DNA of 64,000 nt. It comes from Rhizobium sp. FKY42 (lineage in GTDB: Bacteria; Pseudomonadota; Alphaproteobacteria; Rhizobiales; Rhizobiaceae). The number at the start of each line of letters is the position of its first letter. The stretch's first letter is position 1. The stretch lies in NCBI RefSeq assembly GCF_005222835.1, contig NZ_STGA01000029.1:310001-374000 (forward strand). The letters run 5' to 3'. Under the pieces are notes generated by a model. It had not been told where the DNA came from. It searched no databases and saw only the letters and a program-made list of their open reading frames with translations. Shown here in pieces: positions 50,534 through 60,736 of the stretch. The position numbers were made by a program, and so were the translations under genes.

Positions 50534-50709
50534 TACCAAATGTCGATGATAGGAACCTATTGCGTCGGACCGGAGGCCTTCATCTGACGTGGGACGCATA
50601 CCGGAGAGCGATGCTCCTGCATCGGTCGAGGATTGCGACAAAGTCGGGGAAGGAAATCCGGCCACCCGGAGGACCGGGCGCTTTTGGTCCCTATCGGCGA
50701 CATTTGGTA
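50534..50709. mobile_element. MITE-like element with TIRs and TTA target duplication
   Basis: A 176-bp non-coding element. Its ends are inverted: TACCAAATGTCG... at the left and ...CGACATTTGGTA at the right, with similarity extending to about 26 bp (…GATAGGAACC / GGTCCCTATC…). It is flanked on both sides by TTA (50531-50533 and 50710-50712), a clean 3-bp target duplication. The right-hand TTA is the stop codon of mucR on the minus strand, so the insertion left the gene intact. It codes for no transposase and must have been mobilised in trans. I could not assign a family. Confidence 0.8.
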
Positions 50710-51138
50710 TTACTTGGCGCGCTTGCGGCGCTGGCCGAGGCCCATTTCCTTGGCAAGGCGCGAACGGGCTTCCGCATAGGCCGGAGCAACCATCGGATAG
50801 TCGGCGGGCAGGCCCCACTTCTCGCGATATTCTTCCGGTGTCATGTTGTAATGCGTCATCAGGTGGCGCTTCAGCGACTTGAACTTCTGGCCGTCTTCCA
50901 GGCAGATCAGATAGTCATCTTCGATCGACTTGCGGATCGGAACAGGCGGCTTCGGCTTTTCGACAGCAGCCGGCTGCGGAACAGGCGACGTGGTGTTGCT
51001 GAGGGCGGAATGCACGTCGGCGATCAGGTTGGAAAGATCACCTACCGGCACGACATGATTGCTGACATAGGCGGCCACGATATCGGCGGTCAATTCCACC
51101 AAAAAATCGGGCGCCTTGCCTGCTGCAAGTTCAGTCAT
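50710..51138 (-). CDS. mucR: Ros/MucR family zinc-finger transcriptional regulator
   Basis: A 142-residue prokaryotic zinc-finger regulator of exopolysaccharide, virulence and motility genes. It starts '[29 protein letters not shown]' (dimerisation/oligomerisation region). The zinc-finger region is '[36 protein letters not shown]', with Cys, Asp and the two His (HLMTH) of the Ros-type site. I use the ATG at 51138 (a longer frame lacks a ribosome site). Known MucR proteins repress AT-rich promoters. The TAA stop lies at the edge of the MITE-like element. Confidence 0.95.
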   Translation of the reverse strand: MTELAAGKAPDFLVELTADIVAAYVSNHVVPVGDLSNLIADVHSALSNTTSPVPQPAAVEKPKPPVPIRKSIEDDYLICLEDGQKFKSLKRHLMTHYNMTPEEYREKWGLPADYPMVAPAYAEARSRLAKEMGLGQRRKRAK

Positions 51139-51543
51139 CGTAGATCTCCTGTTTTTGTTAGCTCGGCAAGCGGCAAGCCGCCCGCCATTTTCACAGCGAT
51201 CTCGCCCATGTTTTGCACCTGCTTCAAGATGATCCGAACCCACCCCTAGGCTCGACAGGGACAACCACAGAACGAGATCGGATTACTTGGCATTCCGCAA
51301 GACTCAACAAACACTAGAGCGGCCACAACCATGAAACCAGATCTTGGAAGTGGCATATAGCCGGATGAGCGAAGCGGACGTCAATATTCGTACTCTGCAT
51401 CAATGCGAATAACACCGTTCCGAACAAAGTCCAAATACAATTTGCATGTGTTTATTCTGATCTGGCCCAATAAAGAGGTTATAGTATTTCCTGACCAAAG
51501 CGATGCAGCGCAAGCGGCCCCTCTATTTGGAACGGTAACCACG
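51139..51543. other. 405-bp non-coding gap between mrp operon and mucR
   Basis: Holds the mucR promoter and upstream sequences; MucR usually represses itself (family knowledge), so its AT-rich binding sites may be here, but I do not see a clear motif. The plus-strand ORF 51403-51981 is not protein-like. Confidence 0.4.
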
Positions 51544-51897
51544 TTATTCAAGAGGTCTGTCGCGCCGCAATTCGTCCATCACTGTTTTTTCATGCAACCT
51601 GTAGCCAACCTCATGCGCTGCACGTGCCAGAAGATGTGCCGAAATGGGCGCCGTCAGAATGAAAAACAGGAACCCGGCCAAAGCCCGAAAAAAGATGGAC
51701 AGCTCGCCTGCGTGAAGGCCTGCCGCCAGCAGCAGAAGACCGGACCCCACCGTGCCCGCCTTGGAAGCGGCATGCATGCGCGTGAACACGTCCGGCAATC
51801 GATTGAGACCGATTGCCGCAACCAGAGAAAACAGACTTCCCGCAACAATGATGATTGCAACAGCCAGCAAAAACAAGGAATTGAAGAAGTCTGCCAT
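51544..51897 (-). CDS. mrpG: Mrp Na+/H+ antiporter subunit G
   Basis: A 117-residue three-helix subunit: '[42 protein letters not shown]' (shortened here to '[17 protein letters not shown]', the PhaG/MnhG signature), then two more TMs. The start ATG overlaps the mrpF stop (TGATG). Last gene of the operon. Confidence 0.94.
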   Translation of the reverse strand: MADFFNSLFLLAVAIIIVAGSLFSLVAAIGLNRLPDVFTRMHAASKAGTVGSGLLLLAAGLHAGELSIFFRALAGFLFFILTAPISAHLLARAAHEVGYRLHEKTVMDELRRDRPLE

Positions 51898-52250
51898 CAG
51901 CGCACCCTTCTCGTGTTAGTATGCGAGGCCGTTTCTGCCCGCGCCCCGTCTGCCTTATCGCCCTCTTCGTCCGCTGTCTGACGCGACAGGATGAAGCGCG
52001 CAAAGGCAACGGTTGCCAGAAAGCCGACAAGGCCGAGCGCAATGGCAATGTCGATGTAGAGCGTAAAGCCCGTTTTGACCGCGATGATGGCGATGAAGCC
52101 GATGACGATGCCAACCAGCATATCCAGCGCGACAACGCGGTCGGCAAGCGTCGGCCCCTTCACCACCCGATAGACCGTCAGAAGGAAGGCGACACTTAAG
52201 ATCGCCAGCCCCAGCCATACTGCAAAATTGAACAGGGTTTCTGCCATCAT
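51897..52250 (-). CDS. mrpF: Mrp Na+/H+ antiporter subunit F
   Basis: A 117-residue three-TM subunit. MnhF signature: '[20 protein letters not shown]' followed by '[24 protein letters not shown]'. The ATG at 52250 overlaps the mrpE TGA by 1 nt. A longer frame upstream merges with mrpE and is spurious. The charged C-terminal tail ('[18 protein letters not shown]') is cytoplasmic. Confidence 0.93.
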   Translation of the reverse strand: MMAETLFNFAVWLGLAILSVAFLLTVYRVVKGPTLADRVVALDMLVGIVIGFIAIIAVKTGFTLYIDIAIALGLVGFLATVAFARFILSRQTADEEGDKADGARAETASHTNTRRVR

Positions 52251-52723
52251 CAGCGGAACGCCTCCATGATCTTGCGCTCGAACCCTTCGGCGATATCCCG
52301 CTTGGTGCCTTCGGGATCGGAGCAATCGATCGCGTGCACATACAGCGTGCGGCGATCCTCCGAGACATCCACCGACAGTGTTCCGGGCGTCAAAGTGATG
52401 AGGTTGGCGAGCAGCGTGATCTCGAAATCGCGGTCCACCGTCAAAGGAAAGGCGAAGATGCCGGGCTTCAGGTCCATATCCCGCCGCAGGACGAGTGTTG
52501 CGACCTTCCAGGCCGACAGCGCCAGTTCCTTGAAGAAGAGGATCGTCAAAGACAGGATGAAGCGTACCCGCCGCAGATAACTGACGCCTTCCGCCTGTTC
52601 GCGGATCAACCCGATGGCAAGCGCAGACACCAGAAAGCCGAACAGGAAGTTGACGAAGGTGGCGCTGCCACTGACCGCGATCCACAATATGGCGAGAAGC
52701 AGGTTGAGGCCAAGCGCCGTCAT
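52250..52723 (-). CDS. mrpE: Mrp Na+/H+ antiporter subunit E
   Basis: A 157-residue MnhE subunit: two N-terminal TMs, then '[22 protein letters not shown]' and '[27 protein letters not shown]', both typical of MrpE. It overlaps mrpD by 4 nt (ATGA) and mrpF by 1. Confidence 0.95.
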   Translation of the reverse strand: MTALGLNLLLAILWIAVSGSATFVNFLFGFLVSALAIGLIREQAEGVSYLRRVRFILSLTILFFKELALSAWKVATLVLRRDMDLKPGIFAFPLTVDRDFEITLLANLITLTPGTLSVDVSEDRRTLYVHAIDCSDPEGTKRDIAEGFERKIMEAFR

Positions 52724-54303
52724 TGCGCACCTCCTTGCGGGAAGACCGAACGGACATAGGACTGTGGGTCAAGAAGACCGGTCGCTGCCTGTTGCGACAA
52801 GGATAATGGCGCTTCGGGAAACAGGCCGAACAGCACGATGAGGGCTGCCAGCCCCAGGATCGCGACAGCCGCCAGCCGGTCCTGCTGTTGCGGTCTGGTG
52901 ACGTTAGAGGTAGCGCGTTTGGAAGCGGGGCTTTCAGCAGCAGGACGCCAGTAGGCCAGAAGAAAGGTACGGCCAAGCGCGATGGTGGCCAGAAAGCCGG
53001 AAATGAGAATGCCCGCCGCCAGCCACCAGGCGCCGATATCCACCGATGCCTTGACCAGCATGATCTTCGGCCAGAGACCGGAGAAGGGCGGCAAGCCCGC
53101 CACCGCCAGGAACAGCGCCAGCGATACGAAGGCAAAGCCGGGCGCTACACTGTAAATGCCGCCGCCTGCCGAGAGCGTCCAGGAACCGGTCAGCGCCTTC
53201 ACCCGGCCGATTACGAGATAGAGCGCAGTCATGGCCAGAATGGAATGTAGCGCATAGAGCACGGCACCGGACAGGCCGACCATGGTGCCGGTTGCGATGC
53301 CCGCCAGCATGTTGCCAATGCCGAGGATGACGGCAAAGCCCGCCATGCGGCGCAAATCGTTCTGGGCCAGCATGCCAAAGCCGGACAGGACCATGGTGAG
53401 AACAGCGACAACCGCCAGCACGAAGCTCAACTCTTCCCGCTGCACCGGAAACAGCATGACCATGACGCGCAGCAGCGCGTAGATGCCGATCTTCGTCAGC
53501 AGGCCGCCGAAGAGTGCCGACACGGTGATGCGCGGCGTATGATAGGAGGCCGGCAGCCAGAAATTGACCGGGAAGGCCGCCGCCTTCATACCGAAGGCGA
53601 GAATGAACAGCGCCGAGAGCGTCATCAGCGGCGCACCGGAAATCTCCCGCGCTTTCAGCGCAATATCCGCCATATTGAGCGTGCCGAAGATGGCATAGAG
53701 ATAGCCGACCGAGATGAGGAAGAGCGTGGTGCCGATCAGGTTGAGAACGGCGTATTTCAGCGCACCATCGATCTGCTGCTTTTCGGACCCGAGGATCAAA
53801 AGGCCGAAGGACGAGATGAGCAGCACTTCAAACCAGACATACAGGTTGAAGACATCGCCTGTCAGGAAGGCGCCGGAAACGCCGGCCATCAGCAGCATCA
53901 GGAACGGGAAGAAACCGTAGCGGCGACCGCTATCACTGATATCCGTCAGTGCCGCTATAGCCGCCGCGAGGCCCGCGAGGGCCGAGACGAGTGCCATCAG
54001 CGCGCCCAGCACATCCACCGTAAAGGCGATGCCAAAGGGTGGCAGCCAGCGCCCCATCATCATGGTCACCGGCCCGCCGGTGGAAACCTTCAACAACAGC
54101 GCTGCATCGATGAGCACCAGAGCCACGAGCGCCGGGATGGCAATGAAGCCGTGACGATCAACGCGGTGGCGCATCATCATCAGAAGAGCGCCTGCGGTGA
54201 TCATCAGCGCGGGCGGCAGGATAACGAGCCACTCACCAAGGCCCGGAGGGGCCATGACGAAGGCTTGTGACAGATCGACGGGGGTGGAGGATGGAGAAGC
54301 CAT
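52720..54303 (-). CDS. mrpD: Mrp Na+/H+ antiporter subunit D
   Basis: A 527-residue, ~14-TM proton-channel subunit homologous to NuoM/ND4. Key residues lie in '[32 protein letters not shown]', '[38 protein letters not shown]' (the Lys/Glu membrane residues and TPRITV). It is co-transcribed with all other subunits, overlapping mrpE by 4 nt and 9 bp from mrpC. Confidence 0.96.
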   Translation of the reverse strand: MASPSSTPVDLSQAFVMAPPGLGEWLVILPPALMITAGALLMMMRHRVDRHGFIAIPALVALVLIDAALLLKVSTGGPVTMMMGRWLPPFGIAFTVDVLGALMALVSALAGLAAAIAALTDISDSGRRYGFFPFLMLLMAGVSGAFLTGDVFNLYVWFEVLLISSFGLLILGSEKQQIDGALKYAVLNLIGTTLFLISVGYLYAIFGTLNMADIALKAREISGAPLMTLSALFILAFGMKAAAFPVNFWLPASYHTPRITVSALFGGLLTKIGIYALLRVMVMLFPVQREELSFVLAVVAVLTMVLSGFGMLAQNDLRRMAGFAVILGIGNMLAGIATGTMVGLSGAVLYALHSILAMTALYLVIGRVKALTGSWTLSAGGGIYSVAPGFAFVSLALFLAVAGLPPFSGLWPKIMLVKASVDIGAWWLAAGILISGFLATIALGRTFLLAYWRPAAESPASKRATSNVTRPQQQDRLAAVAILGLAALIVLFGLFPEAPLSLSQQAATGLLDPQSYVRSVFPQGGAQ

Positions 54304-54312
54304 GGTCCGTCC

Positions 54313-54690
54313 TCAATAACCGGTGGGTGGCAGGGGTTCGTTCTTCGGTTCGGCCAGACGCATTTCGTCGGTGTTGTCCGTGCCGAGTTCCTGAAAGGCG
54401 CGATAGGTCAACACCAGCAGGAAAGCGAAGAAGGAAAAGGAAATCACGATGGCCGTGAGGATGAGGGCCTGCGGCAACGGATTGGCCGTATTGCCCGGCA
54501 GCACATCCAGCCTCGCCGCGATGATGGGCGGCACTTCCCGCGTCAGCCTGCCCGAGGTGAACAGCAGCAGATTGACCGCATTGCCGAGCAGCGCAATGCC
54601 CAGCAGCACGCGCACCGACTGCTTTGACAGCATGAGATAGATGGCAGCGGAAAACAGGATGCCGACAAGAACCGCGAAGAGTGTTTCCAT
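54313..54690 (-). CDS. mrpC: Mrp Na+/H+ antiporter subunit C
   Basis: A 125-residue three-TM MnhC/NuoK-like subunit: '[21 protein letters not shown]', 'VLLGIALLGNAVNLLLF' and 'PLPQALILTAIVISFSFFAFLLVL'. I use the ATG at 54690 (preceded by an in-frame GTG), which overlaps mrpB's stop by 1 nt. Confidence 0.95.
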   Translation of the reverse strand: METLFAVLVGILFSAAIYLMLSKQSVRVLLGIALLGNAVNLLLFTSGRLTREVPPIIAARLDVLPGNTANPLPQALILTAIVISFSFFAFLLVLTYRAFQELGTDNTDEMRLAEPKNEPLPPTGY

Positions 54691-55109
54691 CACGCATCAT
54701 CCTTTTCTTCCAGAGCCAGCGCAATGGAGGTGATGGAACCGACGACCACCAGGTAGACGCCGATATCGAAGGACATGACGGTGGCAAGCGGCACTTCCAC
54801 ACCGAAGAGATGCGGATAGATCCACAATCCCGTCATGAAGGGCACGCCAGCGAAAGCCGAAATCAGGCCGGAGACGACGGCCAGCATCAGCCCTGCCCCG
54901 GCGATCGACAGCGGATGAAACCACAGCGCCCGGCGCACCGCCGCCACGCCATAGGCGATGCCGTAGATTGCAAAGGCCGATGCCGCGATGAGCCCGCCGA
55001 TGAAGCCGCCGCCCGGTTCGTTATGGCCGCGCAGCAAAACGAAGATCGAAAACACGATCATCAGCGCCGTCAGGAACGGCGCGACGGTGCGAAAGATCAG
55101 CGTATTCAT
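54690..55109 (-). CDS. mrpB: Mrp Na+/H+ antiporter subunit B
   Basis: A 139-residue MnhB subunit with four TMs: '[39 protein letters not shown]' includes the hallmark '[13 protein letters not shown]'. It overlaps mrpA by 4 nt (ATGA). In many rhizobia A and B are fused (PhaAB); here they are separate genes. Confidence 0.95.
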   Translation of the reverse strand: MNTLIFRTVAPFLTALMIVFSIFVLLRGHNEPGGGFIGGLIAASAFAIYGIAYGVAAVRRALWFHPLSIAGAGLMLAVVSGLISAFAGVPFMTGLWIYPHLFGVEVPLATVMSFDIGVYLVVVGSITSIALALEEKDDA

Positions 55110-57463
55110 GCGCCTTCTCCTTCCGGTGCATCAGGATCGTTATCGCGCGGTTTGAGGGTGGTGGAACCTGTACGGATGCGGATCAGGGCCAGGATGGCAA
55201 GGCCGGTGATCATCACCACCGCGATTTCTCCCAGCGTATCCGTGCCGCGGAAATCGACGATGATGACATTCACCACATTGGCTCCGTGGGCGATGACCTT
55301 GGAGTAGGCGTTGAAGAATTCCGTCAGGCTGTTGTTGAACGTGCCTTGCGTCGCCTTCAGCAGCAGCAGCATGAAGCCTAGACCGCAGGCGACGGCGACC
55401 GCGCCATCCCCCAGCTTCTGAAGGACTGGGCGATGATCGGATGGCATCAGTCGCAGCCGCGTCATGACCAGCGCCAGGATGACGACGGACAGTGTTTCGA
55501 CCATGAACTGGGTGAAGGAGAGATCCGGCGCACCAAACAGCAGGAAGAGAACGGCGACGGCGAAGCCCTGAATACCGAGCGCGACGATGGCCGTAAGACG
55601 GTTGCTGGCCGTGAGCACGGCGACTACGCCGATGGCGGCGATGGCGAGGAAGACCCATTCATGCAGCATGACATCAACAGGCCATGCCGGCAGCGCCGGA
55701 AGCTCGCCATAGACAATGGGCGGCACAAGCAGGGTTACGGCAACCAGAACGAAGGTGGCTGTCACGTAGACATCCATGCGTCCCGGCTGCACGATGCGCG
55801 TGACGGCACTGGAGAACTTCACCAGTCCGGCGATGAAGGCATCGAACGCGCGGTCCGGTCCCGGCCCCAGTGCATCGATGAAACGCGACATAAGCACCCG
55901 CGCCTGCGCCAGCCGCCAGAAGACGAGAGCGCCGAGCGCCACGGTGATGATGGAGAGCAGAAGCGGCATACCCAGATGCGGCACGGTGGACATCGTCACC
56001 TGAACCGGCTTGTCCTCAATGGCGCTGGCCATGGGTGACGAAATGAAGCGATGGGCGGTTGAGGAAAACAGACCCGCGAAAAGCCCCAGACCCGCCAGCA
56101 CCACCGGGCCAAGCCACAGCAGAACCGGCCCCTCATGCGCATGTTTCGGTGTCTTTACCGGCTTGCCGAGGAAGGGTTTCAGCGCCACGGCGAAAGCAAT
56201 GGCAAACATCAGCGCATTGCCGATGACGGCAACAGCGGTGAAGAGCATGGCGCGCAGATTGCCGCCTGCCAGCGCATAATAGATCTCTTCCTTGGCAAGA
56301 AAGCCAAAGAACAGCGGCAGCCCGCCCATGGACAAGGCAGCGAGCAGCGCCGCGCCAAAGGTAATGGGCATGGCCGAACGAAGACCGCCAAGCCGCGTGA
56401 CATCGCGCGTGCCCGCCTCGTGATCGACAATACCCGCCACCATGAACAGCGCGCCCTTGAACAGCGAATGCGCCACCAGATAGAGCACTGCGGCGGAAAT
56501 GGCGTGCTGCGTATCAAAGCCCGTGAGCATGACCAGCAGGCCGAGCGAGGCCATGGTTGTATAGGCGAGCATCAGCTTCAGATCCGTCTGCCGCAGCGAC
56601 AGGAAGGTGCCGACAATCAGCGTAATACCACCGAAGAAGGGCAGCAGGATTTCCCAGGCGGGTGTTTGCCCCAGAACCGGGTTGAGCCGCAGCAAAAGAT
56701 AGACGCCCGCCTTCACCATGGTTGCCGAATGCAGATAGGCTGAAACCGGCGTTGGCGCTTCCATGGCATTGGGCAGCCAGGCATGAAAGGGAAACTGCGC
56801 CGATTTGGTAAAGCAGCCGCCCAGAATGAGCAGCAGCGCCGCCAGATAGAACGGGCTTTCGCGGACCAGATCACCGCCGTGGATGAGCAGCGAAAGCTGG
56901 GTGATGCCGCTGATGTTCCAGAGAAACAGCAGACCGGCCAGGAGTAGAAGACCGCCGCCGCCGGTGATGACCAGTGCCTGCAAGGCCGAACGCCGTGCCG
57001 CTTCCCGCGTGTGATCGAAGCCGATCAGCAGGAAGGAGGTGATCGAGGTCAGCTCCCAGTAGACAAACAGCATGAGGAAGCTATCCGACACCACGACGCC
57101 CAGCATGGAGCCCATGAACAGCAGGATGAAGGCGAAGAAGCGCCCCTGCTGCGGGTGGCCCTTCATATAACCGCCCGCGTAAAGCACGATCAGCGTGCCG
57201 ATGCCGGTAATCAGCAGCGCGAAGGTGAGCGATAGCCCATCGATGAACCACGAAAAGGACAGGTTGAGGCTGGGCACCCAGGCATAGCCGCCCGTGACGA
57301 CCTCACCATTGGCGATCTCCGGCAGATGAGACGCGAAGTAGAGAAAGGAACAGGCGGGCGCCAGCGCCAGAAACCACGCAGCATTGTGTCCGAACTTCCG
57401 GGTCAGCGGCGAAGCAACGACGGCGGCCAGGAAGGGAAGCAGGAGACAAAACAGGGTGATCAC
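55106..57463 (-). CDS. mrpA: Mrp Na+/H+ antiporter subunit A
   Basis: A 785-residue subunit related to NuoL/ND5: '[58 protein letters not shown]' region (shortened) and '[23 protein letters not shown]' mark the proton half-channel. The C-terminal '[18 protein letters not shown]' and '[24 protein letters not shown]' add the MrpA-specific extension. I start at the GTG 57463, with AAAGGAAG upstream; the longer frame to 57514 lacks one. First gene of the operon mrpA-G, which exports Na+ for proton and is important for pH and salt tolerance. Confidence 0.96.
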   Translation of the reverse strand: MITLFCLLLPFLAAVVASPLTRKFGHNAAWFLALAPACSFLYFASHLPEIANGEVVTGGYAWVPSLNLSFSWFIDGLSLTFALLITGIGTLIVLYAGGYMKGHPQQGRFFAFILLFMGSMLGVVVSDSFLMLFVYWELTSITSFLLIGFDHTREAARRSALQALVITGGGGLLLLAGLLFLWNISGITQLSLLIHGGDLVRESPFYLAALLLILGGCFTKSAQFPFHAWLPNAMEAPTPVSAYLHSATMVKAGVYLLLRLNPVLGQTPAWEILLPFFGGITLIVGTFLSLRQTDLKLMLAYTTMASLGLLVMLTGFDTQHAISAAVLYLVAHSLFKGALFMVAGIVDHEAGTRDVTRLGGLRSAMPITFGAALLAALSMGGLPLFFGFLAKEEIYYALAGGNLRAMLFTAVAVIGNALMFAIAFAVALKPFLGKPVKTPKHAHEGPVLLWLGPVVLAGLGLFAGLFSSTAHRFISSPMASAIEDKPVQVTMSTVPHLGMPLLLSIITVALGALVFWRLAQARVLMSRFIDALGPGPDRAFDAFIAGLVKFSSAVTRIVQPGRMDVYVTATFVLVAVTLLVPPIVYGELPALPAWPVDVMLHEWVFLAIAAIGVVAVLTASNRLTAIVALGIQGFAVAVLFLLFGAPDLSFTQFMVETLSVVILALVMTRLRLMPSDHRPVLQKLGDGAVAVACGLGFMLLLLKATQGTFNNSLTEFFNAYSKVIAHGANVVNVIIVDFRGTDTLGEIAVVMITGLAILALIRIRTGSTTLKPRDNDPDAPEGEGA

Positions 57464-57663
57464 TGTGTGTGCTTCCTTTCTGAAAATTGCTGCGAAGCAT
57501 GCGCCGGACGGCACACTATTGACGAGAATCCCGCGGGACGGGTGCAGACTCCTTACGGCAACAAAACAGCTGGCTCAATGATTTTAGGCAAAAAACAGCC
57601 GTCTGGCGTCTTTGTGATCGGCCTTTACATTCTTATCTTAGCGAGAAAGAGAAGGAGAAACCC

Positions 57664-58068
57664 ATGAGCGACGTCAAGACGAGGGTCGAAAAGAGCGATG
57701 CCGAATGGCGCGAGCAGCTAACGCCTGAGCAGTATCGCATTCTGCGGCAGCAGGGCACGGAACGCGCCTTTACCGGCCCCTACTGGAATTCCAAGGACAA
57801 GGGACTTTATCGCTGCGCCGGATGCAACGAGCCTCTGTTTCTATCAGACACGAAGTTTGATTCCGGCTGCGGCTGGCCAAGCTATTTCGAGCCGGTGAAG
57901 CCCGATGCCGTGCGTGAACTGCGCGACACCTCGCATGGCATGGTGCGCACCGAAATCCGCTGCGCCTCTTGCGACGGACACCTCGGCCATGTCTTCCCCG
58001 ATGGCCCGCCACCAACCGGCCTGCGCTACTGCATCAACGGTCACTCGATGGTGTTCGAGCCGGTGTGA
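57664..58068 (+). CDS. msrB: Peptide-methionine (R)-S-oxide reductase MsrB
   Basis: A 134-residue MsrB that repairs oxidised methionine. Zinc-binding Cys pairs 'CAGCNEPL' and '[22 protein letters not shown]' (shortened: '[16 protein letters not shown]'), '[12 protein letters not shown]', and the catalytic Cys in 'RYCINGHSM'. It is divergent from mrpA with a ~200-bp gap. The start has AGAAGGAG upstream. Confidence 0.96.
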   Translation: MSDVKTRVEKSDAEWREQLTPEQYRILRQQGTERAFTGPYWNSKDKGLYRCAGCNEPLFLSDTKFDSGCGWPSYFEPVKPDAVRELRDTSHGMVRTEIRCASCDGHLGHVFPDGPPPTGLRYCINGHSMVFEPV

Positions 58069-58204
58069 ACCGGTGTGTGTTCTGCAACTGCCAAGCATTC
58101 GCTGTCAGGAAAATTCATTTTCACACCGAGCGCGTATATCCTATGGTTGTGGCAGGAAGGGCGGTAACGGGCCTTTCCCGGAGCCTAGAAAACTCTGTGC
58201 CGCA

Positions 58205-58416
58205 GACGGTCGGTGTCGACCGTCAAAATGACACCCCTCAGCCATAGGTTCGTGGCTGAGGCGGTGGTCTTATGTCTATAAGATCCACTTCCCACCAGTC
58301 TCTATGGTCGGGGAGGCCCTGACTATGTCCAGAGCTTCGGCTTAAAGGTCAGGGCGGTCGTTCTGTGGCGATTTTTCTAGCTCCCCGGCCACCAGAGGTT
58401 CGCGCCTCCGGTGGTC
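58205..58416. other. Tract of six consecutive hairpins (possible structured RNA)
   Basis: Six stem-loops follow each other with almost no linker: 58205-58224 (8-bp perfect, loop GTGT), 58237-58260 (8-bp perfect), 58264-58288 (10 bp with a bulge), about 58290-58314 (TCCC-ACCA / TGGT-GGGA), 58316-58355 (8-bp perfect with an inner AGC-TTCG-GCT hairpin), and 58387-58416 (12 bp with two wobbles). The tract starts about 140 bp after msrB and ends about 40 bp before the next plus-strand gene. No ORF explains it. It resembles no tRNA, rRNA, 6S, RNase P, tmRNA or SRP RNA I recognise. It could be a 5' leader regulating the following gene, or a separate non-coding RNA or repeat. Confidence 0.6.
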
Positions 58417-58454
58417 GCTTCGTCTTGCGAGGTGATTTTGGGGAGATAGAGGGA

Positions 58455-58916
58455 ATGCCGGATTACAATTTCTGGGCCGACCTGCTGGATACGTGGCAGG
58501 CTTCATCTGACTGGATCAAGGCGCTGACGATCCTCACGCCGCCTGCGAGCTTGCTTGGCATTCTTGCTCTTCAACTGTGGTATCGTCTTCAGGTCAAAGG
58601 CATGGGCCCAGGCATCGGCACAGGCATGGGCACGGGTGCCATTCATCGACAGCCAGCCGCCTATGCACCGGGAGAGACAGTGGGTGATCCTATGCTCGGT
58701 GCACTGATTGATGTGCGTAACGATCTCCAGAGCGGGTTACATTCCGGCGGAAATCGCTCTCTTCCCGCGACCACGGCACCCCAGGGCGAGGATGGACAAT
58801 CAGACCTGAAATCCCGGCTTCGCCGGATCATCACCGATGAATATCATCGCGGCAGCAGCCCGGAAGAGGCGCTGCGGCGGGCGCGAGATATCCTTGACCG
58901 GCGGAATGGCGACTAA
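58455..58916 (+). CDS. Hypothetical membrane protein with Gly-rich segment
   Basis: A 153-residue protein with one TM (about 30-50), a Gly/Met repeat 'GMGPGIGTGMGTG', a low-complexity middle, and a basic helical C-terminus 'KSRLRRIITDEYHRG...EEALRRARDILDR'. I use the ATG at 58455, with GGAG about 10 nt before; the upstream extension overlaps the last hairpin of the structured tract. No family recognised. Its position directly behind the six-hairpin tract makes it the likely target of any leader control. Confidence 0.7.
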   Translation: MPDYNFWADLLDTWQASSDWIKALTILTPPASLLGILALQLWYRLQVKGMGPGIGTGMGTGAIHRQPAAYAPGETVGDPMLGALIDVRNDLQSGLHSGGNRSLPATTAPQGEDGQSDLKSRLRRIITDEYHRGSSPEEALRRARDILDRRNGD

Positions 58917-59001
58917 GGCGTTTCACGATTTTTTCAGAGGCGCGAACCTCTCCTGGAATGCCCCCTCAAACTCTCGGCCCTGCGCCTTGCGTTCCAAGCG
59001 C

Positions 59002-59520
59002 TCAGACCGGATCGCCGCTGCCGGTCCTGAGTTCCATGCAGGTGAGATCCAGCCAGCGGCCAAACTTCACGCCGACCTGCGCAAAGGTTCCGACATGGCG
59101 GAAGCCCAGCGCCTCATGCAGACGGATGGAGGCCTTGTTTTCCGCCTCGATACAGCCGACCATCACGTGGATGCCGCCCGCTTTCGCGCGCTCCACCAGT
59201 TCCGTCATCAGCAGCCGACCGATGCCCGCGCCGCGATGCTGATTGTGCACATAGACCGAGTGTTCGACCGTGTGGCGGAAGCCTTCGAAGGCGCGCCATT
59301 CGCCATAGGCCGCGTAACCGGCCACCTCGCCCACGCGATCTGCCACAAGAACGGGAAAGCCCCTCGCCTTGCGCACCGCATACCACTGGCGCCGGTTTTC
59401 GAGATCGACCAGATTATCGTTCCAGATGGCCGTCGTGTTCGCCACCGCATCGTTATAGATGGCGAGGATGGCGGGAAGATCGGCCTCGGTGGCCTCTCGG
59501 ATGACGGGCGCAGCACTCAT
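59002..59520 (-). CDS. GNAT N-acetyltransferase, phosphinothricin acetyltransferase-like
   Basis: A 172-residue acetyltransferase. The acetyl-CoA binding motif is 'HSVYVHNQHRGAGIGRLLMTELVERA' (Q/RxxGxG/A: 'QHRGAGIG'), with 'VGCIEAENKASIRLHEALGF' and 'KFGRWLDLTCMEL'. The fold and length match PAT/Bar-type GNATs, which acetylate phosphinothricin or methionine sulfone/sulfoximine; the true substrate is not set. I use the ATG at 59520 (an in-frame GTG lies 12 nt upstream). Confidence 0.88.
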   Translation of the reverse strand: MSAAPVIREATEADLPAILAIYNDAVANTTAIWNDNLVDLENRRQWYAVRKARGFPVLVADRVGEVAGYAAYGEWRAFEGFRHTVEHSVYVHNQHRGAGIGRLLMTELVERAKAGGIHVMVGCIEAENKASIRLHEALGFRHVGTFAQVGVKFGRWLDLTCMELRTGSGDPV

Positions 59521-59589
59521 GGGATTGTCCACTATGATAAACGTTTCGTCTCGCTTATCAGATGATGTGGGGATAGGTCCAGCACCGCC

Positions 59590-60258
59590 TCACGCACTTG
59601 CGGGCGTGAGGCTGAAGCAGGTGAGCACCGCAGAATAATGCACCATGGCGGCGGAGATGACAAAGCCGTGCCAGATGGCATTCTGGAAACGCAGGCGTTC
59701 CCAAACATGGAAGATGACGCCGAGCGAATAGATGACACCGCCGATGACGATGAGCCAAAGCGTGATGGACGGCAAAAGCTGAGACAGGGGCGCCACGACC
59801 ACGACACCGCTCCAGCCCATGCCGAGATAGAGCAGGATGGCAAGCCGGTCATACCGCCCCGGAAAGACGCATTTCAACGTAATGCCGAGTGCCGCCACCG
59901 CCCAGACAAAGATCAGCATGCCGAAGATCAGCGGATCATTCGCGCCCTTTTGCAGGAATGGCGTGTAAGTGGCTGCAATCAGAACGAAAATGGCCGAGTG
60001 GTCGAACCGGCGCAAAATCCATTTGGTGCGGGAATGCGGCCAGATATTGTAGGTGAAAGAGACCGAAAGACAGAGCAGCAGGCCAATGCCATAAACCCAG
60101 GCGGCCGCCAGTTCGCCATGGCTGGCCCACAGCGTTGCATAGAAAATCAGTGCCGTGACGCCAATCAAAGCCAGCACGATGCCAATGCCGTGCACCACGC
60201 CATCGGCCACGATTTCATGAAAATCATATCTGCGCCCAAAGGCAAACAGTTCCGTCAT
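59590..60258 (-). CDS. Hemolysin III family (YqfA/PAQR) membrane protein
   Basis: A 222-residue seven-TM protein. N-terminus 'MTELFAFGRRYDFHEIVADGVVHGIGIVLALIG' and 'DHSAIFVLIAATYTPFL', plus 'ALGITLKCVFPGRYD', are hallmarks of the hemolysin III/PAQR family, which includes metal- and lipid-linked hydrolases. Its own function in bacteria is not established. Confidence 0.92.
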   Translation of the reverse strand: MTELFAFGRRYDFHEIVADGVVHGIGIVLALIGVTALIFYATLWASHGELAAAWVYGIGLLLCLSVSFTYNIWPHSRTKWILRRFDHSAIFVLIAATYTPFLQKGANDPLIFGMLIFVWAVAALGITLKCVFPGRYDRLAILLYLGMGWSGVVVVAPLSQLLPSITLWLIVIGGVIYSLGVIFHVWERLRFQNAIWHGFVISAAMVHYSAVLTCFSLTPASA

Positions 60259-60401
60259 ATCGTCCCAACACTCTTCGAACAGAATCGCAATGTGCCGAAG
60301 AGCTTACCGAGAGACAACGGATGATTTATGAAAACGCGCATCACTTTGTGTCATGCGCGTTCAAAGATCGTCAGGGAAATGACGGTGGCGTCATTTCGGT
60401 A

Positions 60402-60722
60402 CTACTGTTCTTTCATGCAAGTACAGCAGAGCGCTGCATGAGGAACGGAGGCAAGGCGCGCCTCGCTGATTGGCTCGCCGCATCTCACACACGTGCCAAA
60501 GGTGCCTGCCTGAATGCGGGCAAGCGCCGCCTCAATGGAAGCCAGTTCCTTCTGGCCTGCTTCACCGAGGCTTTCCAGCACTTCATCATTGTTGCGCTCG
60601 ATTGCCCGGTCGTCATCATCCGGATTGCAAGGCTGATCGAGATCAGCCTCGATCTTGTGCAGACGGCGATCAAGCTCGTTGCGGCGCGCTTCAAGCACCT
60701 GCTGGTAATGATGCGTATCCAT
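60402..60722 (-). CDS. DksA/TraR-type C4 zinc-finger protein
   Basis: A 106-residue protein with a coiled-coil N-terminus ('VLEARRNELDRRLHKIEADL', 'DDDDRAIERNNDEVLESLG') and a C-terminal 'CVRCGEPISEARLASVPHAALCCTC' zinc finger (shortened). This is the DksA/TraR/YocK-like fold, which binds RNA polymerase's secondary channel. Whether it uses ppGpp or acts independently is unclear. I use the ATG at 60722. It is 14 bp downstream of the UspA-like gene, so probably co-transcribed. Confidence 0.88.
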   Translation of the reverse strand: MDTHHYQQVLEARRNELDRRLHKIEADLDQPCNPDDDDRAIERNNDEVLESLGEAGQKELASIEAALARIQAGTFGTCVRCGEPISEARLASVPHAALCCTCMKEQ

Positions 60723-60736
60723 TTTGATTCTCCTGA

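Noticed and set aside
50560-51249. 229-aa plus-strand ORF over mucR
   Set aside because: It is antisense to the clearly recognisable MucR gene and begins within the MITE-like element.
58205-58416. Six-hairpin tract as tRNA, RNase P, tmRNA, 6S or SRP RNA
   Set aside because: None of the conserved core sequences of those RNAs are present; kept only as an unexplained structured region.
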